Part shown: positions 54,450 through 62,472 of the stretch, one piece after another
Numbering within the stretch: the stretch's first letter is position 1
Layout: every line of letters begins with the position of its first letter
Source of the DNA: Bacillota bacterium
Lineage (GTDB): Bacteria; Bacillota; Clostridia; Lachnospirales; Lachnospiraceae
Reading direction: 5' to 3'
DNA length: 64,000 nt
NCBI GenBank assembly: GCA_023418475.1
Contig: JAEZZO010000080.1
Span: forward strand, 116,403-180,402
Made by a program: the position numbers and the translations under genes
The notes under the pieces: model-generated
The model's database searches: none
What the model was told of the DNA's origin: nothing
What the model saw: only the letters and a program-made list of their open reading frames with translations

Positions 54450-54518
54450 AATAATAACCATGCCCTTTCCAGCGTTCAACGATTTGTGCAGCGCACAAAC
54501 TGCCGTGTGAAAATATAT
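54449..54518 (-). repeat. Shared leader element, copy at the TIM-barrel gene
   Basis: About 70 bases ending at the start codon. It contains TTTTCACACGGCAG, the hairpin TTTGTGC-GCT-GCACAAA and TGGAAAGGGCATGGTTATT, and is about 85% identical by eye to the leader of dapF (57311-57380). Confidence 0.8.
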
Positions 54519-54624
54519 TTTCACATTAATCTCCATCTGCTACGTATGCGATATTGTGCACTTTCCATTGCCTTCTCGAAATCATCTTTTCTAAAATAAA
54601 GTGATGCGAGCATCTGTCCGGCAT

Positions 54625-54885
54625 TCACTTTCTTGCCAATTCCTTGATCTTATCCACTATCTCCTTAATTTCAGAAGATGTCAGGGTCTCCTGAAAGGAC
54701 ATAAGTTCATCCAGATTAGTACCAAGCTTTCTCGCAATCGGCGCCAGCAACGTAATATCCGGATAAGCAGCCCCCGTCTCCCACTTGCAGACAGCCGGAG
54801 TAGATACTCCAATAGCTTTCGCCAGCTGCTCCTGCGTAATATGCTGCAGTTTCCTGAGTTCATATATCTTCTTGCCTAAATCCAT
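54625..54885 (-). CDS. XRE-family helix-turn-helix regulator
   Basis: An 86-residue protein from the second ATG, or 92 from the first at 54903; the choice is uncertain because ribosome sites are weak for both. Residues about 4-60 are a Cro/CI-type HTH: LRKLQHITQEQLAKAIGVST, then PAVCKWETGAAYPDITLLAPIARKLGTNLDELM. A short helical tail (about 25 residues) follows with no second domain, shorter than most relatives. An inverted repeat covering its own -10 suggests autorepression. Target genes are unknown. Confidence 0.88.
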   Translation of the reverse strand: MDLGKKIYELRKLQHITQEQLAKAIGVSTPAVCKWETGAAYPDITLLAPIARKLGTNLDELMSFQETLTSSEIKEIVDKIKELARK

Positions 54886-54929
54886 TCTACACCAACTTTC
54901 CATACATTGAAAAGGCCTTTTCTATATTT

Positions 54930-54978
54930 ATTGTATATCAAAGAAATCTATTATACAATTGATGGTTTAGCAAGTAAA
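54930..54978 (-). promoter_or_regulatory. Promoter and operator-like repeat of the XRE gene
   Basis: ATTGTATA (54930-54937) and TATACAAT (54952-54959) are perfect inverted half-sites 14 bases apart. TATAAT (54950-54955, minus strand) overlaps one half-site, with TTTACT (54973-54978) 17 bases further up as -35. Confidence 0.6.
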
Positions 54979-55060
54979 TTGTTGTAAAAATTAACTATCC
55001 ATCAATTTAACGGATAGAACAAAAGTGTGCATCGCACACTCTCGCTTCATAAATCTATCA

Positions 55061-55140
55061 TGCACAGCTTTTGTTCCGCGCGTGAAGCTGCGCATCCTCC
55101 CGGAGGGTTTTATTTCATAAGCGTATTATGAAATAAAAAA
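55061..55140. repeat. R2 element, copy A
   Basis: CAGCTTTTGTTCCGCGC, GAAGCTGCGCATCC, GAGGGTTTTATTTCATA and TTATGAAATAAAAAA are shared with copy B at 62341-62426. It contains a TTTATTTCATAA/TTATGAAATAAA hairpin. Its A run is the T run of the dapL terminator. Confidence 0.8.
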
Positions 55141-55183
55141 GCGGAAGCTGTTCACTGTCTACATAGACAATAAAGTCTTCCGC
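55135..55183 (-). terminator. Terminator of dapF-dapL
   Basis: GCGGAAG at one end pairs with CTTCCGC, with an inner ATTGTCT/AGACAGT stem (minus strand), followed by TTTTTT at 55135-55140. It lies 26 bases after the dapL stop. Confidence 0.8.
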
Positions 55184-55208
55184 TTTCCTCTACACGCTCA
55201 AACGTAGC

Positions 55209-56423
55209 CTACAGTCTCTTTATTCTTTCTATTGCTTCTAATGTACTTTCATAAGTACCAAAAGCTGTCAGTCTGAAATATCCTTCTCCACTCGGTCCAA
55301 AGCCTGATCCCGGTGTACCTACAACATTCGCCTTATCCAAAAGATAATCAAAGAATTCCCAAGAAGTCATGCATTCCGGCGTCTGCAGCCAGATATATGG
55401 TGCATTTACACCACCGGATACCGAATAGCCTGCCGCCTGTAATCCTTCACGGATCACTGCTGCATTATTCATATAATATGCGATCTGCTCCTTCGTCTGC
55501 TTTTTTCCTTCTTCGCTGTAAACAGCTGCTCCGGCATATTGCGTGATATAAGGCGCTCCGTTGAACTTAGTCCCATGACGTCTTGCCCATAGACTATTAA
55601 GCATTATATCCCCGCACTTTAACTCCTTCGGAATAACGGTAAAGCCTAATCTTGTTCCTGTAAAACCTGCATTTTTTGAAAAGCTGCGAATTTCAATTGC
55701 ACAGGTTTTCGCACCTTCACACTCATAAATGGTATGTGGAACATCTTCCTCGGAAATATATGCTTCATAAGCAGCATCATAAATGATCACTGCTCCTGCT
55801 TTGTTTGCATAATCGACCCATTTCTGCAGTTCACCCTTCGTAATCGTAGAACCCGTAGGGTTATTGGGATAACAAAGATAGATGATATCCGGCTGTTCCT
55901 CCGGAATACCCGGCGCAAAATTGTTCTCCTTCGTGCATGGCATATAAATTACGTTTGTCCATTTTCCGGTGTCTATAATATAATCTCCTGTTCTTCCAGC
56001 CATAACATTGGAATCCACGTATACCGGATATACCGGATCGCATACCGCTATTTTGCTGTCTTGGTCAAAGATTTCCTGAATGTTACCGGAATCACTCTTG
56101 GCACCATCGCTGATAAAGATCTCATCAATTGCAATCGTAACTCCTCTGGATTTATAATCCTGCTCTGCAATGGCACTGCGGAGAAACTCATATCCTAAAT
56201 CAGGTGCATATCCTTTAAAGGTTTCTTTTTTTGCCATTTCATCCACTGCCGTATGCAGCGCACTGATAACTGCCGGAGCGAGAGGCAGGGTAACATCACC
56301 AATTCCGAGACGGATTATTTTCTTATCCGGATTGACATTCTGATACTCTTTCACTTTCTTACCTATGGTGGAGAAAAGATAACTCCCCGGTAGCTTCAGA
56401 TAATTTTCATTAATTTTAAACAT
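55209..56423 (-). CDS. dapL: LL-diaminopimelate aminotransferase
   Basis: A 404-residue PLP enzyme converting tetrahydrodipicolinate directly to LL-diaminopimelate. N-terminus INENYLKLPGSYLFSTIGKK and LGIGDVTLPLAPAVISALH are specific for DapL. YCDP-like DPVYPVYVDSNVMAG, NPNNPTGS (here YPNNPTGSTI) and the PLP lysine in SFSKNAGFTGTRLGF follow. Its presence shows the aminotransferase branch of lysine and peptidoglycan precursor synthesis. It begins 54 bases after dapF, GGAGG before the ATG, and is in one transcript with it. Confidence 0.96.
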   Translation of the reverse strand: MFKINENYLKLPGSYLFSTIGKKVKEYQNVNPDKKIIRLGIGDVTLPLAPAVISALHTAVDEMAKKETFKGYAPDLGYEFLRSAIAEQDYKSRGVTIAIDEIFISDGAKSDSGNIQEIFDQDSKIAVCDPVYPVYVDSNVMAGRTGDYIIDTGKWTNVIYMPCTKENNFAPGIPEEQPDIIYLCYPNNPTGSTITKGELQKWVDYANKAGAVIIYDAAYEAYISEEDVPHTIYECEGAKTCAIEIRSFSKNAGFTGTRLGFTVIPKELKCGDIMLNSLWARRHGTKFNGAPYITQYAGAAVYSEEGKKQTKEQIAYYMNNAAVIREGLQAAGYSVSGGVNAPYIWLQTPECMTSWEFFDYLLDKANVVGTPGSGFGPSGEGYFRLTAFGTYESTLEAIERIKRL

Positions 56424-56477
56424 TTTTTACCTCCGTTCTACGCTGCTTTTGCGCGTCTCAAATATTATTGAAATAAC

Positions 56478-57311
56478 CTAAATATCTATTTCTCCGGTAA
56501 ATACCTCTACCGCAGGTCCCGTCATATAAACCGTGTTCTGTTCTTCATCATAGCGTATGATTAAATCTCCTCCCAGCAATGACACACTAACTTCCGTATC
56601 TGTAAGGCCGTTTAGAACACATGCCACAGCACTGGCACAGGCGCCCGTTCCACAAGCAAGTGTTTCGCCTGAACCGCGTTCCCATACACGCATTTTGATA
56701 TGCTTTCTGTCTGTAATACTAACAAATTCCGTATTTACTCTTTCCGGAAAAATCTTATGGAAATCAAAGAGAGGCCCCAGGGTTTCGATCGGGATTCTCA
56801 TAGGATCCTCAACAAAAACTACAGCATGAGGATTCCCCATTGAAATACAAGTAATTTCATAAGTTTCATTTCCCACAACAATTGGTTCCCGGATCATCAC
56901 TTCCTTTTCAGAAATAACCGGTATAAGAGAGGGCTTCATAATCGGGCTTCCCATATTAACTGTTACAAACGTAACTTTTCCATCCTCAACCGTTAAATCC
57001 ACCTCTTTGATACCGCTCAGCGTCTCAATTTTCAGCTGCTTTTTCTCCGTCAGACCGTGATCATAGACATATTTTGCTACACAACGAATGCCGTTTCCGC
57101 ACATCCTGCCTCTGGAACCATCATTATTATACATATCCATAAAAAAATCGGCAGTAACGGAAGGCTTAATAAGTATCAAACCGTCTGATCCAATTCCAAA
57201 GTGCCTGTCGCTGACTTTCACCGCTGTCTCTGGAATATTTTCCATTAATATCTGTGTACAGTCTACATAGACATAATCATTTCCACAGCCCTGCATTTTT
57301 GTAAATTTCAT
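56478..57311 (-). CDS. dapF: Diaminopimelate epimerase
   Basis: A 277-residue enzyme converting LL- to meso-diaminopimelate. The start is the ATG of MKFTKMQGCGNDYVY; the upstream ATG in GGTATGGTTATT belongs to the shared leader. The catalytic cysteines are in RMCGNGIRC and LACGTGACAS, with RVWERGSGETLACGTG as the second signature. It acts right after DapL, and the two genes form one operon. Confidence 0.96.
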   Translation of the reverse strand: MKFTKMQGCGNDYVYVDCTQILMENIPETAVKVSDRHFGIGSDGLILIKPSVTADFFMDMYNNDGSRGRMCGNGIRCVAKYVYDHGLTEKKQLKIETLSGIKEVDLTVEDGKVTFVTVNMGSPIMKPSLIPVISEKEVMIREPIVVGNETYEITCISMGNPHAVVFVEDPMRIPIETLGPLFDFHKIFPERVNTEFVSITDRKHIKMRVWERGSGETLACGTGACASAVACVLNGLTDTEVSVSLLGGDLIIRYDEEQNTVYMTGPAVEVFTGEIDI

Positions 57312-57380
57312 ATTAATAACCATACCCTTTCCATTGTCTAGCAATTTGTGCAGCGCACAAATTTCCGTGTGAAAAATTAT
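57311..57380 (-). repeat. Shared leader element, copy at dapF
   Basis: Contains TTTTTCACACGGAAA, the hairpin ATTTGTGC-GCT-GCACAAAT and TGGAAAGGGTATGGTTATTA, directly abutting the dapF start. It matches the leader of the TIM-barrel gene at 54449-54518. Confidence 0.8.
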
Positions 57381-57514
57381 TTATCATACTACACAACTTT
57401 TTCATTTTTCCTGCTAATTCATCCTTTATACACTAAAATTGAGCTTCATAAGCCGTAATAAAAATGCATCCGATTAGAACAGACCGGGCTTCTCTGTATT
57501 TGGTAACCATGGGA

Positions 57515-57594
57515 TGTAAAAAGTAAGTCCAGATGAATATATATACACCCATATCCATCTACATAACCTACATTATACTTTTGACGTTTGAAAC
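57515..57594. repeat. R1 palindromic repeat, copy 7
   Basis: AAGTAAGTCCAGATGAATAT, ATATCCATCTACATAACCTA and ACTTTTGACGTTTGAAAC match the copy at 59860. The rest of 57381-57613 shows no gene. Confidence 0.75.
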
Positions 57595-57613
57595 ACAGTA
57601 ATGCCTCTGCCTT

Positions 57614-59461
57614 TTATTCGGTCATAATTTGAAACAATGTCATAAAATAAGGGTCCTGATCTGTCTGAAATAAGATTTCTTTCGCATATGCAGGATTATC
57701 TGTTATTATATTATCCACTCCAATTCTCTTAAGGCGCTCTAGTTCCGACCTGGTATTTACAGTCCAGACGAAAAGCTCCTTGCCATTTCTATGTATCTCG
57801 CGTACAGCATTTTTTGTCATCAGGCTTGCTTTCATACTCAAAAAATCAATTGTTTCATTCGTACTTAAGCCCTTATACAACTGGTGTACGATTAAGCCGG
57901 TCCTGATATCTGGATCCAATTCCTTCACTTTTTCCAGACACAGAAGATTCTTTGAGGATATTACACACTGCCAGTCCATATCATATTCTTTGATCAACGC
58001 GATAACCTTTTCCTCTAAACCTTCCTTCGGATTACGGTATTTCAGGTCAAGGTTCAAGTTAACCTTTCCCTTACATACTTCAAAGGCTTCCCTTAAGGTT
58101 GGAATTTTAGTACCGGCAAAGCTCGGATTAAGCCAGCTACCCGCTTCCAGTTTTGCTATTTTCGCATAATCTTCCTTCCATACATTTTGATAATAACCAG
58201 TGGTACGATACAGATTTTCATCATGGAGCAAGACAAGTTCACCATCTTTTGTAGCTCTTACATCCAGTTCAATATAATCAGCCTGTTCTTCTATTGCTTT
58301 CTCAATCGCCGGTATAGTATTTTCCGGAACATCATGGGAAAATCCACGATGGGAAGTCACTTTAATCATATCCAAATTCATATATTCCAAAGGAGATCCA
58401 TTTCGAAGAATATCAACAAAAAAATAGGAATTCACACATAACAAAATAATTAATATGATCTGACCTGTTTTCCTGTATGACTTTGAACTTCCTTCTTTCT
58501 TTAGTATCTGGCGGGCATCCGGTATTCGAAGATAAATCCCTTTCCTGCCGGCAGGCAATCTATAATGGTAAAACAAATGCGTATACATAGCAAAATTACC
58601 GATGGTACTAATCATAAAAATCAAAATAATGAAATAACCGTTTATGTTCTCATTAATGGATGCAAAAATAGCAATTGCAAGGTTTTTGTCAAAAAAAGCA
58701 GATACAAGTAGTGCTGTAACGGCCATCGTAAAAACATACAAAGCCAACACAATCAGAAAGATAAAACCATTCCACCCTGCATAATAAAGAAGTGTTCTGA
58801 ACGGTTTATTCCTTTTTATATTCCTCCCATTTTTTACTGCTTCCCGATAGGTTTTATTCTCTACCAGAAAAAAGTGTATTACAAATGACTTTCGCAGTAA
58901 AAAGATACAAAGCAGGATAAGAACACTCACAACAATTAATGCCAATAATATTGTAAACGAAACCTCATCCATAAAAAACCGGACAACTCGAATTCGATTC
59001 ATCAGATAAAACAGCAGGGGCAGATTGAAAATTCCAATTGTAATCCATGCGGATGGTATTAGTTTTATATTACCTTTTCCAATTCCAAATACCATCTTGT
59101 AAAAGGCCATCAAAAGCACTTGATAAAATTTAGTCTTTTCTCCATTCTCAAGCAGTGAAAAATATATAATTAAATAATATATCTCAAACAACATATATAA
59201 ACCAATGAGAAAGAATAGTAAAACTATCATAAGCAAGGAAATTGGTTTTAATAAAAACCGGCCCAGATTATCTATTGTAACAAAGCGAAAGCCTGTGATG
59301 GATAATGCCAAATGATAGATTCTTGAGATAAACGGAGTAAAAACAAAAATAAATATAAGTAAAATAATTCCTTGCCCTAATAACAAGGACAAACCATTCT
59401 GAAACAGAAGTTTTACGGTATCGGTAAAAATTCTGGTTCTCGTCTTTTTCGTATCAGCCAT
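57614..59461 (-). CDS. Membrane-anchored glycerophosphodiester phosphodiesterase
   Basis: A 615-residue protein. The start is the ATG of MADTKKTRT, 6 bases after AAAAGGA; a TTG 6 codons earlier has no ribosome site. The first 340 residues form a GDPD-type membrane domain with about eight helices. A C-terminal GDPD catalytic TIM barrel (about 350-600) has THE HRG motif SHRGFSHDVPENT, metal ligands YIELDVRATKDGELVLLHD and NLDLKYRNP. It hydrolyses glycerophosphodiesters such as lipid or teichoic acid breakdown products. Single gene, no partner. Confidence 0.92.
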   Translation of the reverse strand: MADTKKTRTRIFTDTVKLLFQNGLSLLLGQGIILLIFIFVFTPFISRIYHLALSITGFRFVTIDNLGRFLLKPISLLMIVLLFFLIGLYMLFEIYYLIIYFSLLENGEKTKFYQVLLMAFYKMVFGIGKGNIKLIPSAWITIGIFNLPLLFYLMNRIRVVRFFMDEVSFTILLALIVVSVLILLCIFLLRKSFVIHFFLVENKTYREAVKNGRNIKRNKPFRTLLYYAGWNGFIFLIVLALYVFTMAVTALLVSAFFDKNLAIAIFASINENINGYFIILIFMISTIGNFAMYTHLFYHYRLPAGRKGIYLRIPDARQILKKEGSSKSYRKTGQIILIILLCVNSYFFVDILRNGSPLEYMNLDMIKVTSHRGFSHDVPENTIPAIEKAIEEQADYIELDVRATKDGELVLLHDENLYRTTGYYQNVWKEDYAKIAKLEAGSWLNPSFAGTKIPTLREAFEVCKGKVNLNLDLKYRNPKEGLEEKVIALIKEYDMDWQCVISSKNLLCLEKVKELDPDIRTGLIVHQLYKGLSTNETIDFLSMKASLMTKNAVREIHRNGKELFVWTVNTRSELERLKRIGVDNIITDNPAYAKEILFQTDQDPYFMTLFQIMTE

Positions 59462-59642
59462 AAAAGATCCTTTTATCAATCGTAATATAATATATTCTCT
59501 TACTTGATTATACGGGTATGAGACAGATATATTATTCTTTTTATATCATACGCTATAATCGATAAATTTCAAAGCTTTTTCACCAAATACAAGAAAATAT
59601 ATTATGAGACAAAAAATCCTGGTCCAATCCTATACAAATGAT

Positions 59643-59787
59643 TAGGTAATTGCGAAACGCAAGAATTATATTAATTGTATACACAGAAAGCACATGTTCT
59701 GAAGCGGAAGTCAAGCAGAAGGAGCGTTGGAGTGGAGGAATATGTGTTTTCTGTGTATATAATTTGAGCAACTATATAGTTACTAAT
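59643..59787. repeat. R3 hairpin element, copy A
   Basis: About 140 bases matching the reverse complement of 62112-62265 with about eight differences, all transitions. It starts TAGGTAATTGCGAAACGC and contains the self-complementary arms TTGTATACACAGAAAGCACA and TATGTGTTTTCTGTGTATAT around a purine-rich loop. The right end, after AACTATATAGTT, lacks the TCGCAATT terminus of copy B. Confidence 0.85.
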
Positions 59788-59859
59788 ACAAATGATTTAT
59801 AAAAGGAGTCGACTGCAAGAAAATCAGGATGATTTCCTGCATTTTGCTAATCACAAGTG

Positions 59860-59938
59860 GTTAAAGGTAAGTCCGGATGAATATATATGCACTTATATTG
59901 ATCTTCATAACCTGGATCAGACTTTTGACTATCGAATC
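59860..59938. repeat. R1 palindromic repeat, copy 8
   Basis: TAAAGGTAAGTCCGGATGAA, ATATATGCACTTATATTGAT, CTTCATAACCTGGATCAGAC and TTTTGACTATCGAATC. A 79-codon open frame over this copy is treated as non-coding. Confidence 0.8.
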
Positions 59939-60033
59939 ATTATAGAAAAGGCTGTGATCCAGCTTCTCTCCGTATCGAACAATACGGGATACAGGAAAAC
60001 AGCCGCTTTATCATCATTACATAATACTTAATG

Positions 60034-60582
60034 TTATGAATAAAACATCTTTAATACCATTTCTGACATTTCAACTAAATTCGTTCCGCTATCCATACTG
60101 GTTTTTTGTAAATATCGATGTGCCTCTTCTTCTGTCATATTATTACGATCCATTAACACTAACTTCGCCTTTTTAATAAGCGCCTTTTCTTCATCGCTTC
60201 TCTCCTTTGGCTTATCTTTTTCCTTCTTTTTCCTACGCTGGTATTGATATGACATCATTTGAAGGGTATTTAACAAGTCATGTGTCTTAATCGGCATTGG
60301 CAAACAGACGATATTATTATCCTGACAGTATTCCAGTTTTTCAGGAGAAGCTATTAAAAGCATCTCAAACCCTTTCGGTAAATAGTTATTGAGTTCACTG
60401 AAATGCATATCCGAAAACCGATAACCGCATACGACAATACCTTCGTCCAAGTCATTTACCAGGGTGACGATTTGTGATCCTAAGGTACAGGCTTCACTGC
60501 AGGTAAAGCCGTTCCTGGCTAAAATATTTTTGATATTATTCGCATCATCAAATTTCGGAAAACCCACTATTATACTATACAC
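60034..60582 (-). CDS. ANTAR-domain RNA-binding antiterminator
   Basis: A 182-residue regulator. The N-terminal 110 residues resemble a degenerate receiver domain (IIVGFPKFDDANNIKNILAR, VCGYRF, LPMPI) but lack the Asp pocket of true receivers, so phosphorylation control is unlikely. After a Lys-rich linker (QYQRRKKKEKDKPKE), the last 55 residues are an ANTAR three-helix domain: IKKAKLVLMDRNNMTEEEAH then RYLQKTSMDSGTNLVEMSEM. ANTAR proteins bind paired hairpins in leader RNAs and prevent termination. It follows glnA by 52 bases on the same strand, so nitrogen genes are the likely targets. Confidence 0.9.
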   Translation of the reverse strand: MYSIIVGFPKFDDANNIKNILARNGFTCSEACTLGSQIVTLVNDLDEGIVVCGYRFSDMHFSELNNYLPKGFEMLLIASPEKLEYCQDNNIVCLPMPIKTHDLLNTLQMMSYQYQRRKKKEKDKPKERSDEEKALIKKAKLVLMDRNNMTEEEAHRYLQKTSMDSGTNLVEMSEMVLKMFYS

Positions 60583-60634
60583 ATCTGTCTACCTCCGTTT
60601 CTTTCATTCTTATGAATACGTTAAGATAAACAGA

Positions 60635-61966
60635 CTAAAATCTGTACAGATATTGATCAATCTCCCATTGTGATACCTGTGTTCTATAATTTTCCCATTC
60701 CATTTGCTTTGCTTCAATATATTTTTTACTCAAATGCTTTCCAAGAACACTCTGAATAAAATCACATTTATTTAACTCAGCGATCGCTTCATTCAGATTT
60801 TCCGGAAGATTTCTGACACCCAATGCACTTCTTTCCTCAGCAGACAATTTAAATACATTCCGATCCACACTATCCGGAGGCATAATCTTATTCTTAATTC
60901 CATCCAATCCAGCTGCAAGACATACTGCCAAAGCCAGATAAGGATTTGCAGAAGGATCCGGACATCTTAGCTCTATTCTGGTTGCGCTTCCTCTTCCTGC
61001 GGGGATGCGAATCAGCGGGCTTCTATTGGAAGCTGACCATGCTATATAAACCGGTGCTTCAAAATTAGGAACCAGTCTCTTATAGGAATTGATTAACGGA
61101 TTCGTAATAGCTGTCATACTTTCAATATGCTTCATAATACCTGCCATAAAATAGTATGCCTCTTTGCTTAAACCAAGCTTATCACTTGGATCATCAAATA
61201 TATTCTTACCGCCTTTTTTCAAAGACATATTCACATGCATTCCCGAACCATCCACCCCATATTTGGGCTTCGGCATAAAAGTAGCATGAAGACCATGTCT
61301 TTTTGCAATGGTTCTGGCAACTACTTTAAAGGTCGTAATATTATCAGCTGTGGAGAGCGCATCACTATATTTTATATCAATCTCATGCTGTCCGGGTGAT
61401 ACCTCATGGTGGGATGCATCAACCGCTATTCCCATATCCTCAAGAGTTAATACCATATCACGTCTTGCATTTTCACCAAAATCAAGCGGACCTACATCAA
61501 AATATCCTGCTATTTCATTTGTCTCATTGGTGGGTTTACCATTTTCTTCCATATTGAATAGGAAGAATTCCAATTCGGGTCCTACATCAAAGGTATAACC
61601 CATATCCGCTGCCTCTTTTATTGTTTTCTTAAGGATATATCTGGGATCACCCTCAAAAGGCTTTCCTTCGGATGTATAAACATCGCAAATAAAACGCGCT
61701 ACCTTCCCCTGCTGCGGCCTCCAGGGAAATGTTACATAGGTATCCAGATCCGGATGCAGGAACATGTCTGACTCTTCTATTCTGACGAAACCTTCTATAG
61801 AGGATCCATCAAACATACACTCATTATTTAATGCTTTATCCAGCTGCCCGGTTGTAACAGCTACATTTTTCAAGTTCCCAAACATATCGGTAAACTGCAG
61901 ACGTATAAACTCTACATCATCCTCTTCCACTAATCTGAGGATGTCCTGTTTTGTATAATGCTTCAT
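60635..61966 (-). CDS. glnA: Glutamine synthetase, type I
   Basis: A 443-residue enzyme making glutamine from glutamate and ammonia. The start is the ATG of MKHYTKQDIL, 8 bases after AAGGAG; the in-frame GTG at 61975 overlaps that site. Signatures: FDGSSIEGF, the ATP-binding and metal segments VGPELEFFLF and SHHEVSPGQHEID, KPKYGVDGSGMHVN, the flap NRSPLIRIP, and RIELRCPDPSANPYL. The short length and absence of the adenylylation Tyr motif place it in the Firmicute GSI-alpha group. It is co-transcribed with the ANTAR gene and has a long, repeat-filled leader. Confidence 0.97.
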   Translation of the reverse strand: MKHYTKQDILRLVEEDDVEFIRLQFTDMFGNLKNVAVTTGQLDKALNNECMFDGSSIEGFVRIEESDMFLHPDLDTYVTFPWRPQQGKVARFICDVYTSEGKPFEGDPRYILKKTIKEAADMGYTFDVGPELEFFLFNMEENGKPTNETNEIAGYFDVGPLDFGENARRDMVLTLEDMGIAVDASHHEVSPGQHEIDIKYSDALSTADNITTFKVVARTIAKRHGLHATFMPKPKYGVDGSGMHVNMSLKKGGKNIFDDPSDKLGLSKEAYYFMAGIMKHIESMTAITNPLINSYKRLVPNFEAPVYIAWSASNRSPLIRIPAGRGSATRIELRCPDPSANPYLALAVCLAAGLDGIKNKIMPPDSVDRNVFKLSAEERSALGVRNLPENLNEAIAELNKCDFIQSVLGKHLSKKYIEAKQMEWENYRTQVSQWEIDQYLYRF

Positions 61967-62000
61967 TTTCCTCACTCCTTATATAATTACTAGATTATTA

Positions 62001-62109
62001 GGATTCGAGTGCCAAAAGTCAGATTTAATCATTAAATTGAATATGACTGAATATATATGCAGCCATATTAAACTAATATAATTTTTGATGACTTTGACAC
62101 TCGAATCTT
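62001..62109. repeat. R1 palindromic repeat, copy 9 (long form, in the glnA leader)
   Basis: Ends GGATTCGAGTGCCAAAAGTC and GACTTTGACACTCGAATC form an inverted repeat of about 20 bp with one or two mismatches; the interior is diverged (GAATATATATGCAGCCATAT). Confidence 0.8.
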
Positions 62110-62111
62110 AT

Positions 62112-62265
62112 TAGGCAATTGCGAAACTATATAGTTGTTCAAATTGTATACACAGAGAACACATATTCCTCCGCTCCAACGCTCCTTCCGCTTAACTTCC
62201 GCTCCAGAACATGTGCTTTCTGTGTATACAATTAATATAATTCTTGCATTTCGCAATTACCTATT
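62112..62265. repeat. R3 hairpin element, copy B
   Basis: TIRs TAGGCAATTGCGAAA and TTTCGCAATTACCTA are at the two ends, with long internal complementary arms (AATTGTATACACAGAGAACA / TGTGCTTTCTGTGTATACAA). It is the reverse complement of copy A at 59643-59787 and abuts an R1 copy. Confidence 0.85.
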
Positions 62266-62340
62266 ACTAGATTATGCGGTAATATGAAACCAACTATATT
62301 ACGGAACGCTTTCTGTACGAACACGATCACAAGTCTCAAA

Positions 62341-62426
62341 TGCCCAGCTTTTGTTCCGCGCTCGAAGCTGCGCATCCCCTCAGAGGGTTTTATTTCATAG
62401 GATTAGCTTTCTTATGAAATAAAAAA
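62341..62426. repeat. R2 element, copy B
   Basis: Same blocks as copy A (55061-55140), including CAGCTTTTGTTCCGCGC and TTATGAAATAAAAAA. As in copy A, its A run supplies the T run of a terminator hairpin on the minus strand. Confidence 0.8.
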
Positions 62427-62460
62427 GGACAAAAAAGTCTCCGAAGGAACTCCTTTGTCC
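62421..62460 (-). terminator. Intrinsic terminator between the alcohol dehydrogenase and glnA (candidate glnA attenuator)
   Basis: On the minus strand GGACAAA pairs with TTTGTCC, with an inner AGTTCC-TTC-GGA(G)ACT stem, followed by six T (62421-62426). It may end the dehydrogenase transcript, but it also begins about 6 bases after the start expected from the promoter at 62473-62501, so it may instead be a leader attenuator for glnA. Confidence 0.8.
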
Positions 62461-62472
62461 ATATCTCTTACG

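Noticed and set aside
59792..60031. A 79-codon open frame on the plus strand (YKRSRLQENQDDF...)
   Set aside because: It covers R1 copy 8 and the edge of R3 copy A, and resembles no protein family; its AAAAGGAG-like sequence is inside the frame. Best explained as repeat DNA.
59643..62265. Classical composite transposon around glnA
   Set aside because: The flanking elements are too short to encode a transposase and glnA looks native in codon use and context; kept only as an inverted-repeat observation.
61967..62340. A metabolite riboswitch in the long glnA leader
   Set aside because: The structure there is accounted for by R1 copy 9 and R3 copy B; no known riboswitch core was recognised.
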